From: CAYVMD01 sp964452465
Lineage (GTDB): Bacteria > Armatimonadota > JACIXR01
Assembly: GCA_964452465.1 (NCBI GenBank)
Contig: CAYVMD010000002.1
Location: 1 to 64,000, forward strand
Reading direction: 5' to 3'
DNA length: 64,000 nucleotides
In this document: one piece after another, positions 9,801-17,861 of the stretch
Numbering within the stretch: the first letter of the stretch is position 1
Layout: each line of letters starts with the position of its first letter
Translations under genes and position numbers: made by a program
Notes under the pieces: model-generated
Told to the model about the DNA's origin: nothing
The model's input: only the letters and a program-made list of their open reading frames with translations
The model's database searches: none

Positions 9801-10315
9801 CGGATAGGGTGTTCTTCGATCGCTTGATATCTTGGTCGGAGCATCCCGATCCCGGCATACGCTACTTCTCGGGCACCGCTACCTATAGGAAGATCTTCCA
9901 GATCCCTCCGGGATTTTGGAAGAAGGGAGAAAGGGTCTCTTTGGATCTGGGAGAGGTGGAGGTTATGGCGGAGGTGATAGTGAATGGCGAGAATTTGGGC
10001 ATCCTTTGGAAGGCTCCCTTTAAAGTGGATGTAACGAGGTGCATCAAGGAAGGGTTGAATGAATTGGAGGTGAGGGTGACTAACCTTTGGGTGAACAGGA
10101 TGCTCGGGGACGAGGAGTTGCCCGAGGATAGCGAAAGGAATCCGGATGGCACTTTGCGCCGATGGCCGGATTGGCTTTTGGAGGGGAGGGTAAGTCCCAC
10201 GGGACGGTTCACCTTCACCACTTGGCGCCTCTGGCGGAAAGGGGAACCGCTCCTTCGGTCTGGACTCTTGGGCCCCGTCCGTCTGGAGGTCCTTAAAATA
10301 GCCTCGCCAAAATGA
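6893..10315 (+). CDS. GH106-like alpha-L-rhamnosidase, secreted
   Basis: About 1140 residues. The start chosen at 6893 follows GGAGGAGG and opens a signal peptide (MRKRLWLFLVLLSAFALA). The N-terminus, PWAKPWVYWFWLNGYITKEG followed by ITADLEAMKRAGIGGVLIME, is typical of glycoside hydrolase family 106 alpha-L-rhamnosidases. A TIM barrel with W/G-rich loops follows to about residue 600. A galactose-binding-like sandwich lies near residues 710-780 (FTLWVNGKFAG) and a second, GH2-like, at about 1020-1080 (VIVNGENLGILWKAPF). The protein would release rhamnose from pectic or bacterial polysaccharide or from glycosides outside the cell. It overlaps the next gene by ATGA and leads the catabolic cluster. 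Family confident, substrate inferred. Confidence 0.88.
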   Translation: MRKRLWLFLVLLSAFALAKEGDLAKGFLNPPPWAKPWVYWFWLNGYITKEGITADLEAMKRAGIGGVLIMEVDQGTPPGKVSFASPEWRDLFQHVLREADRLGLKVNMNNDAGWTGSGGPWVTPELAMQRIVWSEVTVEGPSHISLTLPQPPTVANLYHDIAVLAIPYLDSPFLIGNIEAKAFFVAPWQPFLLPATYPSLGGNQVIPKEKVLDLTPRLSQGGRLEWDVPAGKWTIIRFGYTPTGAQNAPSPASGRGFECDKLSKEAVEHHFNSFIDQLIKNAGPLAGRTFVATHIDSWEVGSQNWTPKMREEFKKRRGYDLLPFLPVVTGRVVESLEVSERFLWDFRQTISDLLVENYARHMRDLANRWGLKLTMEGYATVPADEFAYGGSADEPMGEFWSWGKYGGAQTCSQMVSVGHTYGKRIIGAEAFTADNNERWLGYPGNIKELADWAFTEGINRFVVHRYALQPWLDVKPGMSMGPWGLHYERTQTWWEWSKPWHDYLSRCQYLLQQGLFVADILFLAPEGAPQCVGGQRLFEFANGRPLERPGYNFDIASSEVILKRASVKNGRIVLPDGMTYRLLVLPSVQTMTPQLLRKVGELVRAGATVVGAPPLKSPSLGGYPKCDEEVRRLVKEIWGDIKPPSKLTERYYGKGRIIWGGAFKWGAELEAVALLSGAKWIWYPEDNPLQALPSGIKRYFRKTLLISKDSPLTSALCLVTADNEFTLWVNGKFAGRGDRWERIYRMEITRLLKPGENIVTVLAKNGGDIPNPAGLIGAICLRYGDGQTEYIPTDASWESSLEGERWVSAMELGHYGIGPWGQAGGQAYYDLKEVCTLVERLGVPPDFSYQPKGAPGTLRYIHRNIKGTDVYFVANQEGIAKRVLCAFRVRGKHPQIWNPENGERKEPAIWYEKGGQTFVSLNLEPYGSLFVVFPPKRESLPKEMVWERTGRALEIEGKWELRFPPNWGAPDRVFFDRLISWSEHPDPGIRYFSGTATYRKIFQIPPGFWKKGERVSLDLGEVEVMAEVIVNGENLGILWKAPFKVDVTRCIKEGLNELEVRVTNLWVNRMLGDEELPEDSERNPDGTLRRWPDWLLEGRVSPTGRFTFTTWRLWRKGEPLLRSGLLGPVRLEVLKIASPK

Positions 10316-11361
10316 GGCAAATCGCCTTTTTGCTTTCTCTATTGCTCATATCCGTCATAGGGAGGGAGAGCATGGCTTATAGGATAGTCTGTAATGGGCG
10401 ATCGGCGGGCGGATACGCCGCATTTCCCGATATCTGTAGGTTGAGAAATGGGGAGCTCCTCTGCGTCTTCTACTCTGGCTATGGGCATATATCCTCCCCC
10501 AATGAGGATTTCCCTAAAGGGGGAAGGGTCATGGCGGTGCGTTCCAAGGACGAGGGCAGGACCTGGAGCGAGCCCTATGTGCTCGTTGACACCCCTCACG
10601 ACGACCGCGACCCCCACATCGCCTGTCTTTCCGATGGCACCCTCATCCTCACCTGGTTCGTGATATGGAACCCCAAAGAGATGCCGGAAGACGAGAAGCA
10701 CTCCATTGCTACCTTCATCGCTTTCTCCCGGGACAACGGATACACCTTCAGCGAGCCCAGGAGGTTGAGGGTTCCTAGCGAATATTGGTTCGCCTGCTCC
10801 GCTCCCGTTAGGATCCTATCGGATGGTTCATTGCTCCTCGGCTTATATTACGCGGATGATAAGCGCGCCTTCGGCGCCACTATCAAATCTTATGATAAGG
10901 GGAAAACTTGGAGGGATTTAGCCTTCATCGGGAAGAACTCTGGCGTTTATTTGGATGCGGAGACGGATGTGATAGAGTTGAAGGACGGGAGGCTTCTCGC
11001 TGGACTGCGTTCCTCCAAGGGGGAGTTTCACTTCGCCCTCTCGGAGGATAAGGGGAGGAGTTGGGGGAAGGTTTGGTCGGCGGGCTTTCCCGGGCATTGT
11101 CCTTACTTCCTTCGCCACAGCAGTGGCGTTATACTGCTTGCCCATCGCCTGCCTGCCACCGCCCTCCACTGGAGTTGGGACGAGGGTAAAACCTGGCAGG
11201 GACCCCTCCAGATAGACGATGTCATAGGTGCCTATCCATCCCTCGTGGAACTGAAGGACAGGACGGTCCTCTGCGTGTATTATGAGGAGGGAGAGGGGTC
11301 CAGCATCCGCGCCACCAGGTTGAGGATAGAAGGGAAGGAGGTAAAATTGGTAGAGGAATGA
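10312..11361 (+). CDS. Sialidase-fold (BNR/Asp-box) secreted protein
   Basis: 349 residues with a signal peptide (MRQIAFLLSLLLISVIG). Five Asp boxes of the form S-x-D-x-G-x-[TS]-[WF] are visible: SKDEGRTW (about residue 77), SRDNGYTF (140), SYDKGKTW (193), SEDKGRSW (243) and SWDEGKTW (288), giving a six-bladed propeller. Proteins of this family in environmental bacteria include exo-alpha-sialidases but also rhamnosidases, Kdn-ases and uncharacterised exo-glycosidases. The arginine triad cannot be assigned confidently by eye. It is translationally coupled (ATGA) to the GH106 gene, so its substrate is probably a sugar from the same glycan. Confidence 0.85.
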   Translation: MRQIAFLLSLLLISVIGRESMAYRIVCNGRSAGGYAAFPDICRLRNGELLCVFYSGYGHISSPNEDFPKGGRVMAVRSKDEGRTWSEPYVLVDTPHDDRDPHIACLSDGTLILTWFVIWNPKEMPEDEKHSIATFIAFSRDNGYTFSEPRRLRVPSEYWFACSAPVRILSDGSLLLGLYYADDKRAFGATIKSYDKGKTWRDLAFIGKNSGVYLDAETDVIELKDGRLLAGLRSSKGEFHFALSEDKGRSWGKVWSAGFPGHCPYFLRHSSGVILLAHRLPATALHWSWDEGKTWQGPLQIDDVIGAYPSLVELKDRTVLCVYYEEGEGSSIRATRLRIEGKEVKLVEE

Positions 11362-11454
11362 CCTTTATTTTTGTCCTTCTGAATGGGTCAATTAGAGCTT
11401 ATGACAAGGAGTTCTCCTGTAGTGGTATCGCGAAGCGGAAGGAGGCGCTGCACA

Positions 11455-13206
11455 ATGGTTTGGCTTATGATGTTCGGGCTTATGGGGACCGCTCTCTCGC
11501 GTCCTACCTTAAGTGCTAGCGATGTTGTTTTCATGTATGTGCCTCGCGAAGCGAGCCTTTACGATGCCTACGCCGGCACCGTTGTCGGTTGGGCGGGACG
11601 TGCTCCTTCTCGCCAGCCCCAGCATGTCCAGTGGTTCCGACAGCGGGTGGAGGAAGCCAAACAGCATAACCTGCGCTACTGCGGGAGCATGGATTTCCTC
11701 GTGGACTTCGCTGGCTTCATCGACTTTCGTCCCGATAACTTCCCGGAGGCCGTGTGCCGGGATTTGGATGGCAATCCCATCACCGTTCCCTGGTTGTGGG
11801 ACCACCGCCACAAAGGGCATCCCGCCTATTGGTTCTGCACCAACAGTCCCGATTACCAAAGTTATTTGCGGGACCAAGTGGAACGCGCCTGCCTCGCACC
11901 CATTGATGGATTGCATATTGATGATTGGCGGGGAACAGCGGGGTGCTCGGCGTGGAACGGAGGATGCTTCTGTAAGGCTTGCAAGGAGGAGTTCCGGCGA
12001 TGGTTGCGCCAGCGTTTATCGCCCGAACAGCAACGCCAATTGGGCATCACTGACCTCGATGCTTTCGATATCCAAGAGTTCCTCAAGGGCAAAGGAATAA
12101 CCGCTGAGCAGTGGCGACGGGAAAGATGGCGATTGCCCTTGGGCGATCTGTTCCAGCAATTCCAAACGGAGCAGATGTTGCGCGTGGTGCGTGAGGTGTT
12201 CGAGTATGCAGAGCGATTGGTAGGGCACCCCTTGCTCCTCAGCGTCAACTCGAGCGCCTCATCGCCGGAAGCCCTCGTCGTTGCGCCCCTCGTGGACTTC
12301 TTCTGCGGAGAAATGGAGCATTATGCTTCCAAGGGGGAAGTGCCTTTAGAACCTGCGTTTGTGTTCCGATTGGTGGAGGGATTGGGTAAACGCCAAGTTG
12401 CGACCGCCGGAGGGAACGATTGGGCGTGGATCGCTGCTAACGAAAAGCCCGGGCTCGTGCGGACTTGGATCGCTCAATCCTACGCCTTCGGTAGTCTCTT
12501 CATGGTCCCTCACCACCAGTGGTGCTACACTGCGGAGAAGGGCACTCACTGGTGGGAGGGCAAGACGGGGGATTTCGCCTTCGTCTACAGGTTCGTTCGC
12601 ACCAATGCCCGACTATTCGACGATTATAAGCCCCTCGCCGACCTCGCCCTCATCTACACCAACGCTAACTTCGAGGAGATCCGTTCAGCAAGTCTGGAGC
12701 TCCTCCGCGCCAATGTGCCCTTCGCCATCTTGGTCGCAGAGCCGTCATTGGGCGTCTTCCTAACGCAAAGGGACCTCTCTTCTTATCGATGGTTGATGCG
12801 AGGCAAGGAACCATCCCCCGTTGAAGGAAAAGAAGGGAGCAAAGGCATTTTGATATGGCGGGGATTGGGGGAACTGCCCAAGGAATTGCAACGGCAGGTC
12901 CTCGTGGAGGGGGCGTCGAATGTGCGGGTCTCCCTCCGCTACAACCCCAAGGATCCCGAAACTCCCGTCGTGTGCCATCTCCTCAATCAGGACTACGATG
13001 TCAAAACTGATGAGGTTCGTCCCGCCGATGTTAAGGTAACCCTCAGCGAGGCGCTTCTGCGTAAAGCCCTCCGCCACCAGCCCAGGGAGGCTATCCTCCA
13101 CCTCCCTAACAAGCCCCCCCAACGCATTCCCCTGGAGAGGAGGAACGGGGCGGTCCAATTTGCCGTTCCCCATTTAGGCTTCTGGGCGATCGTCGCCATT
13201 CAATAA
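11455..13206 (+). CDS. Secreted barrel glycosidase-like protein, foreign codon use
   Basis: About 583 residues. The start at 11455 has GGAAGGAGG nine bases upstream and gives a signal peptide (MVWLMMFGLMGTALS); an in-frame ATG at 11383 has no ribosome-binding site. The body looks like the hypothetical glycosyl hydrolase/GH42-like barrels: GLHIDDWRGTAGC followed by CFCKACKEEFRRWL, a cysteine cluster common in those families, then NSSASSPEALV and a Rossmann-like domain from about residue 410. The reaction is not known. Arginine is almost all CGN here (about 40 CGN to 6 AGR by hand count) whereas neighbours favour AGG, suggesting recent acquisition. It is in line with the cluster, 93 bases after the sialidase gene. 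Confidence 0.75.
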   Translation: MVWLMMFGLMGTALSRPTLSASDVVFMYVPREASLYDAYAGTVVGWAGRAPSRQPQHVQWFRQRVEEAKQHNLRYCGSMDFLVDFAGFIDFRPDNFPEAVCRDLDGNPITVPWLWDHRHKGHPAYWFCTNSPDYQSYLRDQVERACLAPIDGLHIDDWRGTAGCSAWNGGCFCKACKEEFRRWLRQRLSPEQQRQLGITDLDAFDIQEFLKGKGITAEQWRRERWRLPLGDLFQQFQTEQMLRVVREVFEYAERLVGHPLLLSVNSSASSPEALVVAPLVDFFCGEMEHYASKGEVPLEPAFVFRLVEGLGKRQVATAGGNDWAWIAANEKPGLVRTWIAQSYAFGSLFMVPHHQWCYTAEKGTHWWEGKTGDFAFVYRFVRTNARLFDDYKPLADLALIYTNANFEEIRSASLELLRANVPFAILVAEPSLGVFLTQRDLSSYRWLMRGKEPSPVEGKEGSKGILIWRGLGELPKELQRQVLVEGASNVRVSLRYNPKDPETPVVCHLLNQDYDVKTDEVRPADVKVTLSEALLRKALRHQPREAILHLPNKPPQRIPLERRNGAVQFAVPHLGFWAIVAIQ

Positions 13207-13243
13207 TAAAACATGGACAAGGAATGAGAGGAGGTTCTTAGAA

Positions 13244-14692
13244 ATGAAGGAGGGAACTATTTTAATAGGATGGGCGGAGAAGGATCTAACGCCCCACAGG
13301 AGGGTGAACCTGGCGGGGCAATTTCATATCCGCATTTCGGAATATGTGAACGACCCGGTTAAGGCAACCGTCCTCGCGATCTCCAATGGGGAGGAGCAGG
13401 TAGTCTTCGTATCCTGCGACACCGTTGCTATACCTCTTTATATCCTTAAGAGGGTAAGGGAGGAGGTGAAGGAGAAAGTGCCAGATCTGGACCCTGATAA
13501 GATCATCCTCAACGCAACGCACACCCATACCGCCCCCGATACCTCCGACGAATATGGACCCTTGCCCGCGGATGTTATGAAGCCCTCCGAATATAGGGAA
13601 TTATTCGTAGAGAGGGTGGTGGAGGGGATAATGGAAGCCTGGAATAACAAGGAGGAGGGGGGAATAGCGTGGGGGCTTGGCTGTGCGGTCGTTGGGCACA
13701 ACAGGAGGGTGGTTTATTTCGACGATTTGAGCAAGAGGGAGGGATATGCGCCGTCCTGGGGGAGGATCGTGGATGGCACCGCGAGCATGTATGGAAATGT
13801 GAGCGATCCCAATTTCAGCCATATAGAGGGATATGTTGACCATTATATTGACATGCTCTTCACCTATGATAAAGCGGAGAGACTGACGGGAATGGTGGTA
13901 AACCTCGCTTGTCCCTCCCAAGAGACGGAGGGGGAAAGTTACATCTCGGCGGATTTTTGGCATGAGATAAGGACGGAAATTAGAGGTGGGTTTGGGGAGG
14001 ATATCTTCATTCTGGCACAGTGCAGTTCAGCGGGGGACCAATCGCCCCATAGGTTGCTTTACAAGGATGCAGAGGATAGGATGTTGAAACTGAAGGGGAT
14101 AAGCATGAGACAGGAGATAGGGCGAAGGGTGGCAAGTGCGGTGGGGGAAGTCCTCCCCTATGTGCAGAAGGACAAGAGGGGAAAGGTGATTTTAAAACAC
14201 ATAGTAAAGGAGATAAACTTGAAGAAAAGGTTCGTCACTGACGAGGAGTGGGAGATTGCTAAACAGGAGTATGAAAGATTGAAGGAATGGCAGCCCCAGA
14301 ACGATATGGAAAGATCGGTTCAATGGGTGAGCATGGGGCGATGTCTAAAAGTGATGGAGAGATACGAGAGGCAGAAGGCGGAGCCATATTTCCCCATGGA
14401 ACTGCATGTTATCCGGTTGGGGGATATCGCCTTCGCCACCAACTGTTTCGAACTATTCCTCGATTACGGCTTGAGGATCAAAGTACGGAGTCCCGCGGTG
14501 CAAACCTTCCTCGTCCAACTATGTGCTGGGCTTCCGGGGGCGTTTATTGGAGGATATCTTCCCACGGAGCGCGCGGTTTCAGGGAAGGGCTACAGCGCAA
14601 ATGTATACGATAACCTCGTCGGTCCCGAGGGGGGGCAGCAATTGGTGGAGGAAACCGTTAAGGCCTTAAGGGAATTATGGTGTATCGCTTGA
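13244..14692 (+). CDS. Neutral/alkaline ceramidase-like protein
   Basis: 482 residues, start after GAGGAGG. The N-terminus (IGWAEKDLTPHRRVNLAGQF) and NATHTHTAPDTSDEYGP near residue 90 are the hallmark of the neutral/alkaline non-lysosomal ceramidase N-terminal domain, in which the THTH-type histidines bind zinc. QCSSAGDQSPHRL resembles the region of the active-site serine. No signal peptide is evident, unlike true secreted ceramidases, and the C-terminal immunoglobulin-like domain of ceramidases is missing. Relatives in glycan-degrading bacteria are numerous and uncharacterised and may cleave amide or ester bonds in other substrates. The gene overlaps the next by 16 bases. Confidence 0.8.
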   Translation: MKEGTILIGWAEKDLTPHRRVNLAGQFHIRISEYVNDPVKATVLAISNGEEQVVFVSCDTVAIPLYILKRVREEVKEKVPDLDPDKIILNATHTHTAPDTSDEYGPLPADVMKPSEYRELFVERVVEGIMEAWNNKEEGGIAWGLGCAVVGHNRRVVYFDDLSKREGYAPSWGRIVDGTASMYGNVSDPNFSHIEGYVDHYIDMLFTYDKAERLTGMVVNLACPSQETEGESYISADFWHEIRTEIRGGFGEDIFILAQCSSAGDQSPHRLLYKDAEDRMLKLKGISMRQEIGRRVASAVGEVLPYVQKDKRGKVILKHIVKEINLKKRFVTDEEWEIAKQEYERLKEWQPQNDMERSVQWVSMGRCLKVMERYERQKAEPYFPMELHVIRLGDIAFATNCFELFLDYGLRIKVRSPAVQTFLVQLCAGLPGAFIGGYLPTERAVSGKGYSANVYDNLVGPEGGQQLVEETVKALRELWCIA

Positions 14693-16740
14693 AGGAAGAG
14701 GGGTTGGGTTGTTCCATATTACATATCTTTATTTTGATGGGGATTTTGCTATTTATTTCAGGCTGGAGCATCTTCGGGATGCAGGAGAAGCCCTCCTTCG
14801 TTAGTCGCTTCGAGGTAGTGGAGGAGAAGGCTTGGAGGGAAGGGGGGACTACTCGGTTGGTGGGGGAGATCCTCGATGCCCAATCCGACGCGGAGGTTCA
14901 ACCCCTATTTCTTCCTGCGAGGGTAACGATCACCGCAAGCGATGGTAGCCATCCCGATGGTTCGGGACGAGGGGTATACCAGGATGGTAGGTTCTATTGT
15001 GAGGGGAGGTTTGCCGTCGAGGTTTTGCCGGGAGAAACGAGGGTCTTCATCTCCTCTGGTCCTGACTATATACCCCTCGATTTCAAAGTAGACCTCAAGG
15101 CAGGAAGGGAAACGAGGGTTCGAGTGTTCCTCAAGCGTTGGTTTTCCCCTCGGGCACTCGGTTGGTGCTGTGGGGATAACCATCTTCACATAAGACATGA
15201 TCCTGCAGGGGAGATAAAAATCGACGAGGAGTATGGCGCGCTGCAGGCAAAGGCGGAGGGCTTGGATTATATAACGGAGTGCGACGCGGGGCTACGCTCC
15301 GAGGACCTATCCCGTCTGAGCGGGAGGGATTTCCTCTATCGTCAAGCCCCTGAAATTCATACCGGTTGTTTCACGGGGCATGCCAATACCCCAGGCATAC
15401 GGCGATTCCTCAACGAGAAGGAGATGGAAGAGATCCATCATTCCATTCTCCCTTTTCAAGTGCTATGCAGAAAGGTGCACGAATTAGGCGGCATCGTCAT
15501 CTATACCCACACATTGCCGGTGCCCCGCCTCCATTGGATGGGTGCCACTGAGAGCCTTTCGGATGCGGTTATGGGAAATTGCGCGGACGCTTTCGATGTG
15601 GGGAACAGGATGGAGGAACTCGTGTGGTTCACTATACTCAATCTCGGCAACAAGGTGGCGGTGAGCGGTTCCACCGATGCGGTCCTCCTGAGGAGGGACA
15701 CCCCTCCGCCAGGAGCGAGGCGTGTATACTGTAGGGCGGACGGATTCGATTACGAGGATATCGTGGAGGGGATTCGGCAAGGAAGGACCTTCGTTACCAA
15801 CGCCGGACCGATATTCCCCTTCCTTGAGATAAACGGTCATCAGGCGGGCGATAGGGTAAAATTAACCTCCCCTCTCGAATGTAAAGCCACCCTTAAGGTG
15901 TATCATCTCTATCCTATAACACAAGCGGAGATAATAAGGAATGGCAATCCATTGTCAGGATTGAAGGAGGAGATCCGCTCGACATCGCCAGATTCGCCGA
16001 GCGTTTTCGATCTGGAATTTCGGGAGGACGAGGACGCTTGGTATGTCGCCCGAGTGGAGGATGAGAAGGGAAATTGGGCGCTCACGAGCCCCATCTATTT
16101 CGAGCGAAAGAAAAAGACCCGCCCCGCCAGCCTTATCGCATTGGAGATAGGGAATTTCACCCGCCTGTGCGAGTTGCGGCGAAGTTTCTTCGCCCATATC
16201 ATCGTTACGGTCTCCCAGGACGAGCTGCAGAAGGTGGTCCTGCTCAGAGATGGGAAGATAACGAAGGAATTCTCCTCCTCGGATGGCGATTATATGCCCT
16301 CGGGGAAGATCCCCGTAACCCAATTGGGAGGGGAATACAGCGAGGGTTGGGTGTGGTATCCTTCGCCTTCCGAGGCGGTGCACTTCCAAGCGGATTATCC
16401 GGTGGACGAATCGGGGTGGTATAGCGTTCAGGTCTTCACGAGGAGTGGGAGGAAAATCCGTTCCGAGGAGATCTATTACGACGCCAGCGAGCCCAATAGC
16501 CAAGAGGTCTCCCTGCTTTGTCTCAACAGCGAGGGGGTGAGCCTAACACTAAGGGGATATGGGGAGGAGATGTCCCTGAAGGATATAAAGGTTCCCTTCG
16601 AGGGAGACCATTGGTGGTATCCCTACAACGCCTTCCTGGAGGTGGAGGCGATCTTTAAGGGACAAAGGTATTTTATAACCTCGGGAGGAAAGGGAAAGGG
16701 GAAATTTCGGCGGGGTGGGATGCTCAGCGATTGTTCATAA
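14677..16740 (+). CDS. CehA/McbA-family PHP metallohydrolase, secreted
   Basis: 687 residues. The N-terminus has a membrane-crossing or signal segment (HIFILMGILLFISGWSIFGM). A beta-sandwich of about residues 40-160 precedes the PHP-type domain: GDNHLHIRHD near 166, GIVIYTH near 272, and SGSTDAVLLRRD near 330, as in CehA/McbA enzymes that hydrolyse esters and carbamates. A C-terminal sandwich follows. Predicted to act outside the cytoplasmic membrane. It starts inside the end of the ceramidase-like gene, so coupled translation is likely. The start is uncertain because no clear ribosome-binding site precedes 14677; an internal ATG at about codon 22 is possible. Confidence 0.8.
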   Translation: MVYRLKEEGLGCSILHIFILMGILLFISGWSIFGMQEKPSFVSRFEVVEEKAWREGGTTRLVGEILDAQSDAEVQPLFLPARVTITASDGSHPDGSGRGVYQDGRFYCEGRFAVEVLPGETRVFISSGPDYIPLDFKVDLKAGRETRVRVFLKRWFSPRALGWCCGDNHLHIRHDPAGEIKIDEEYGALQAKAEGLDYITECDAGLRSEDLSRLSGRDFLYRQAPEIHTGCFTGHANTPGIRRFLNEKEMEEIHHSILPFQVLCRKVHELGGIVIYTHTLPVPRLHWMGATESLSDAVMGNCADAFDVGNRMEELVWFTILNLGNKVAVSGSTDAVLLRRDTPPPGARRVYCRADGFDYEDIVEGIRQGRTFVTNAGPIFPFLEINGHQAGDRVKLTSPLECKATLKVYHLYPITQAEIIRNGNPLSGLKEEIRSTSPDSPSVFDLEFREDEDAWYVARVEDEKGNWALTSPIYFERKKKTRPASLIALEIGNFTRLCELRRSFFAHIIVTVSQDELQKVVLLRDGKITKEFSSSDGDYMPSGKIPVTQLGGEYSEGWVWYPSPSEAVHFQADYPVDESGWYSVQVFTRSGRKIRSEEIYYDASEPNSQEVSLLCLNSEGVSLTLRGYGEEMSLKDIKVPFEGDHWWYPYNAFLEVEAIFKGQRYFITSGGKGKGKFRRGGMLSDCS

Positions 16741-16775
16741 CGAAACCAAAATATCAAAAAGGAGGTTGCAGGAAG

Positions 16776-17846
16776 ATGAGTAAATGGAAAGTAGGAGTCG
16801 TAGGGCTCCAAAGAGGAAGGGTCTTCGTGGATATCTTCCTCAATCATCCCAAGACAGAGGTTTCCGCCCTTTGTGATGTCAACGAGAAGCTCCTGGAGGA
16901 TAGGGGAAGGGCTGTGGGGTTGCCCGATAGCCATCTCTTCACTTCCTTTGAGGAGTTCCTCAATGCTCCCATGGATGTGGTGGTCATCGCTACCCCCATC
17001 GAGTTCCATGCGGAGCAGACCATCAAATCCCTCGAGGCGGGGAAGGATGTCCTCTGCGAGCAGACCGCAGCCTACACCGTGGACGATTGCGTCAGGATAG
17101 TGGAGGCGGTGAAGAGGACGGGAAGGATCTACATGATGGCGGAGAACTATATCTATTTTCATTATCTAAGGCAGTGGAAGACCCTGACCGATCAGGGCAA
17201 ATTGGGGAAGGTGGTTTATGCGGAGAACGAATATCTCAACTACATCGTCCCTCTCCTCGTGGACGAGAGGACGGGGCAGTTCTCCTGGCGGGCGGTGCGT
17301 CCGCCCATTTGGTATTGCGCTCACTCCCTCGGCCCCCTTCTCACCTTGATGAACGACCGTATCGTCAAGGCGATGGGCATGTTCAATGGCTTCGAGAAGT
17401 TTCCTCAGTTCAGCTCCTATATAGGATTCGTGGATGTGGAGATGGGCGTTTTCCAAACCCAGAAGGGAGCCCTGATAAAGATCCTCTGCAGTAATACGAC
17501 GGTGAGGAAACACCTCATCTACTACAGCCTCTACGGCACGAAGGGATATCTCGAAAGTGGTCGCCTCGATAACAATGGTGTGCTCTTCATAGAGGAGGAG
17601 ATGTCCTCACCCGTTACCTTCCCCTGCCACATCGTGGATCCCGATGTCCCAGAGGAGGAAAGGGCTAAAGGTTTTGGCACCCCCGAGTTCTACATGATAG
17701 AGGATTTCCTCAAGTCCTTGGAAACAAGGACGCGCCCACCCATAGATGTGATTAGATCCATGGATTTCACCCTCCCCGGGCTCATCGCCCACGAATCCGC
17801 CCTCCAAGGTGGGCGCTGGTTGGATGTGCCACTGCTTGAATGGTGA
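16776..17846 (+). CDS. Gfo/Idh/MocA-family NAD(P)-dependent oxidoreductase
   Basis: About 356 residues, start at 16776 after AAAAAGGAGG. The N-terminal Rossmann fold begins KVGVVGLQRGRVFVDIFLNH, with ALCDVNE at the end of beta 2. VVIATPIEFHAEQTIKSLEA and GKDVLCEQTAA match the family, with E-Q in place of the usual E-K-P, so the conserved lysine is absent. The C-terminal sheet domain follows from about residue 125. Usual role is oxidation or epimerisation of sugars or inositols. Cytoplasmic. It lies between the CehA-like gene and the second ceramidase-like gene, probably one transcript. The missing lysine suggests an altered reaction or a non-canonical subfamily. Confidence 0.85.
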   Translation: MSKWKVGVVGLQRGRVFVDIFLNHPKTEVSALCDVNEKLLEDRGRAVGLPDSHLFTSFEEFLNAPMDVVVIATPIEFHAEQTIKSLEAGKDVLCEQTAAYTVDDCVRIVEAVKRTGRIYMMAENYIYFHYLRQWKTLTDQGKLGKVVYAENEYLNYIVPLLVDERTGQFSWRAVRPPIWYCAHSLGPLLTLMNDRIVKAMGMFNGFEKFPQFSSYIGFVDVEMGVFQTQKGALIKILCSNTTVRKHLIYYSLYGTKGYLESGRLDNNGVLFIEEEMSSPVTFPCHIVDPDVPEEERAKGFGTPEFYMIEDFLKSLETRTRPPIDVIRSMDFTLPGLIAHESALQGGRWLDVPLLEW

Positions 17847-17861
17847 AAGGAGGAGAGCGGG

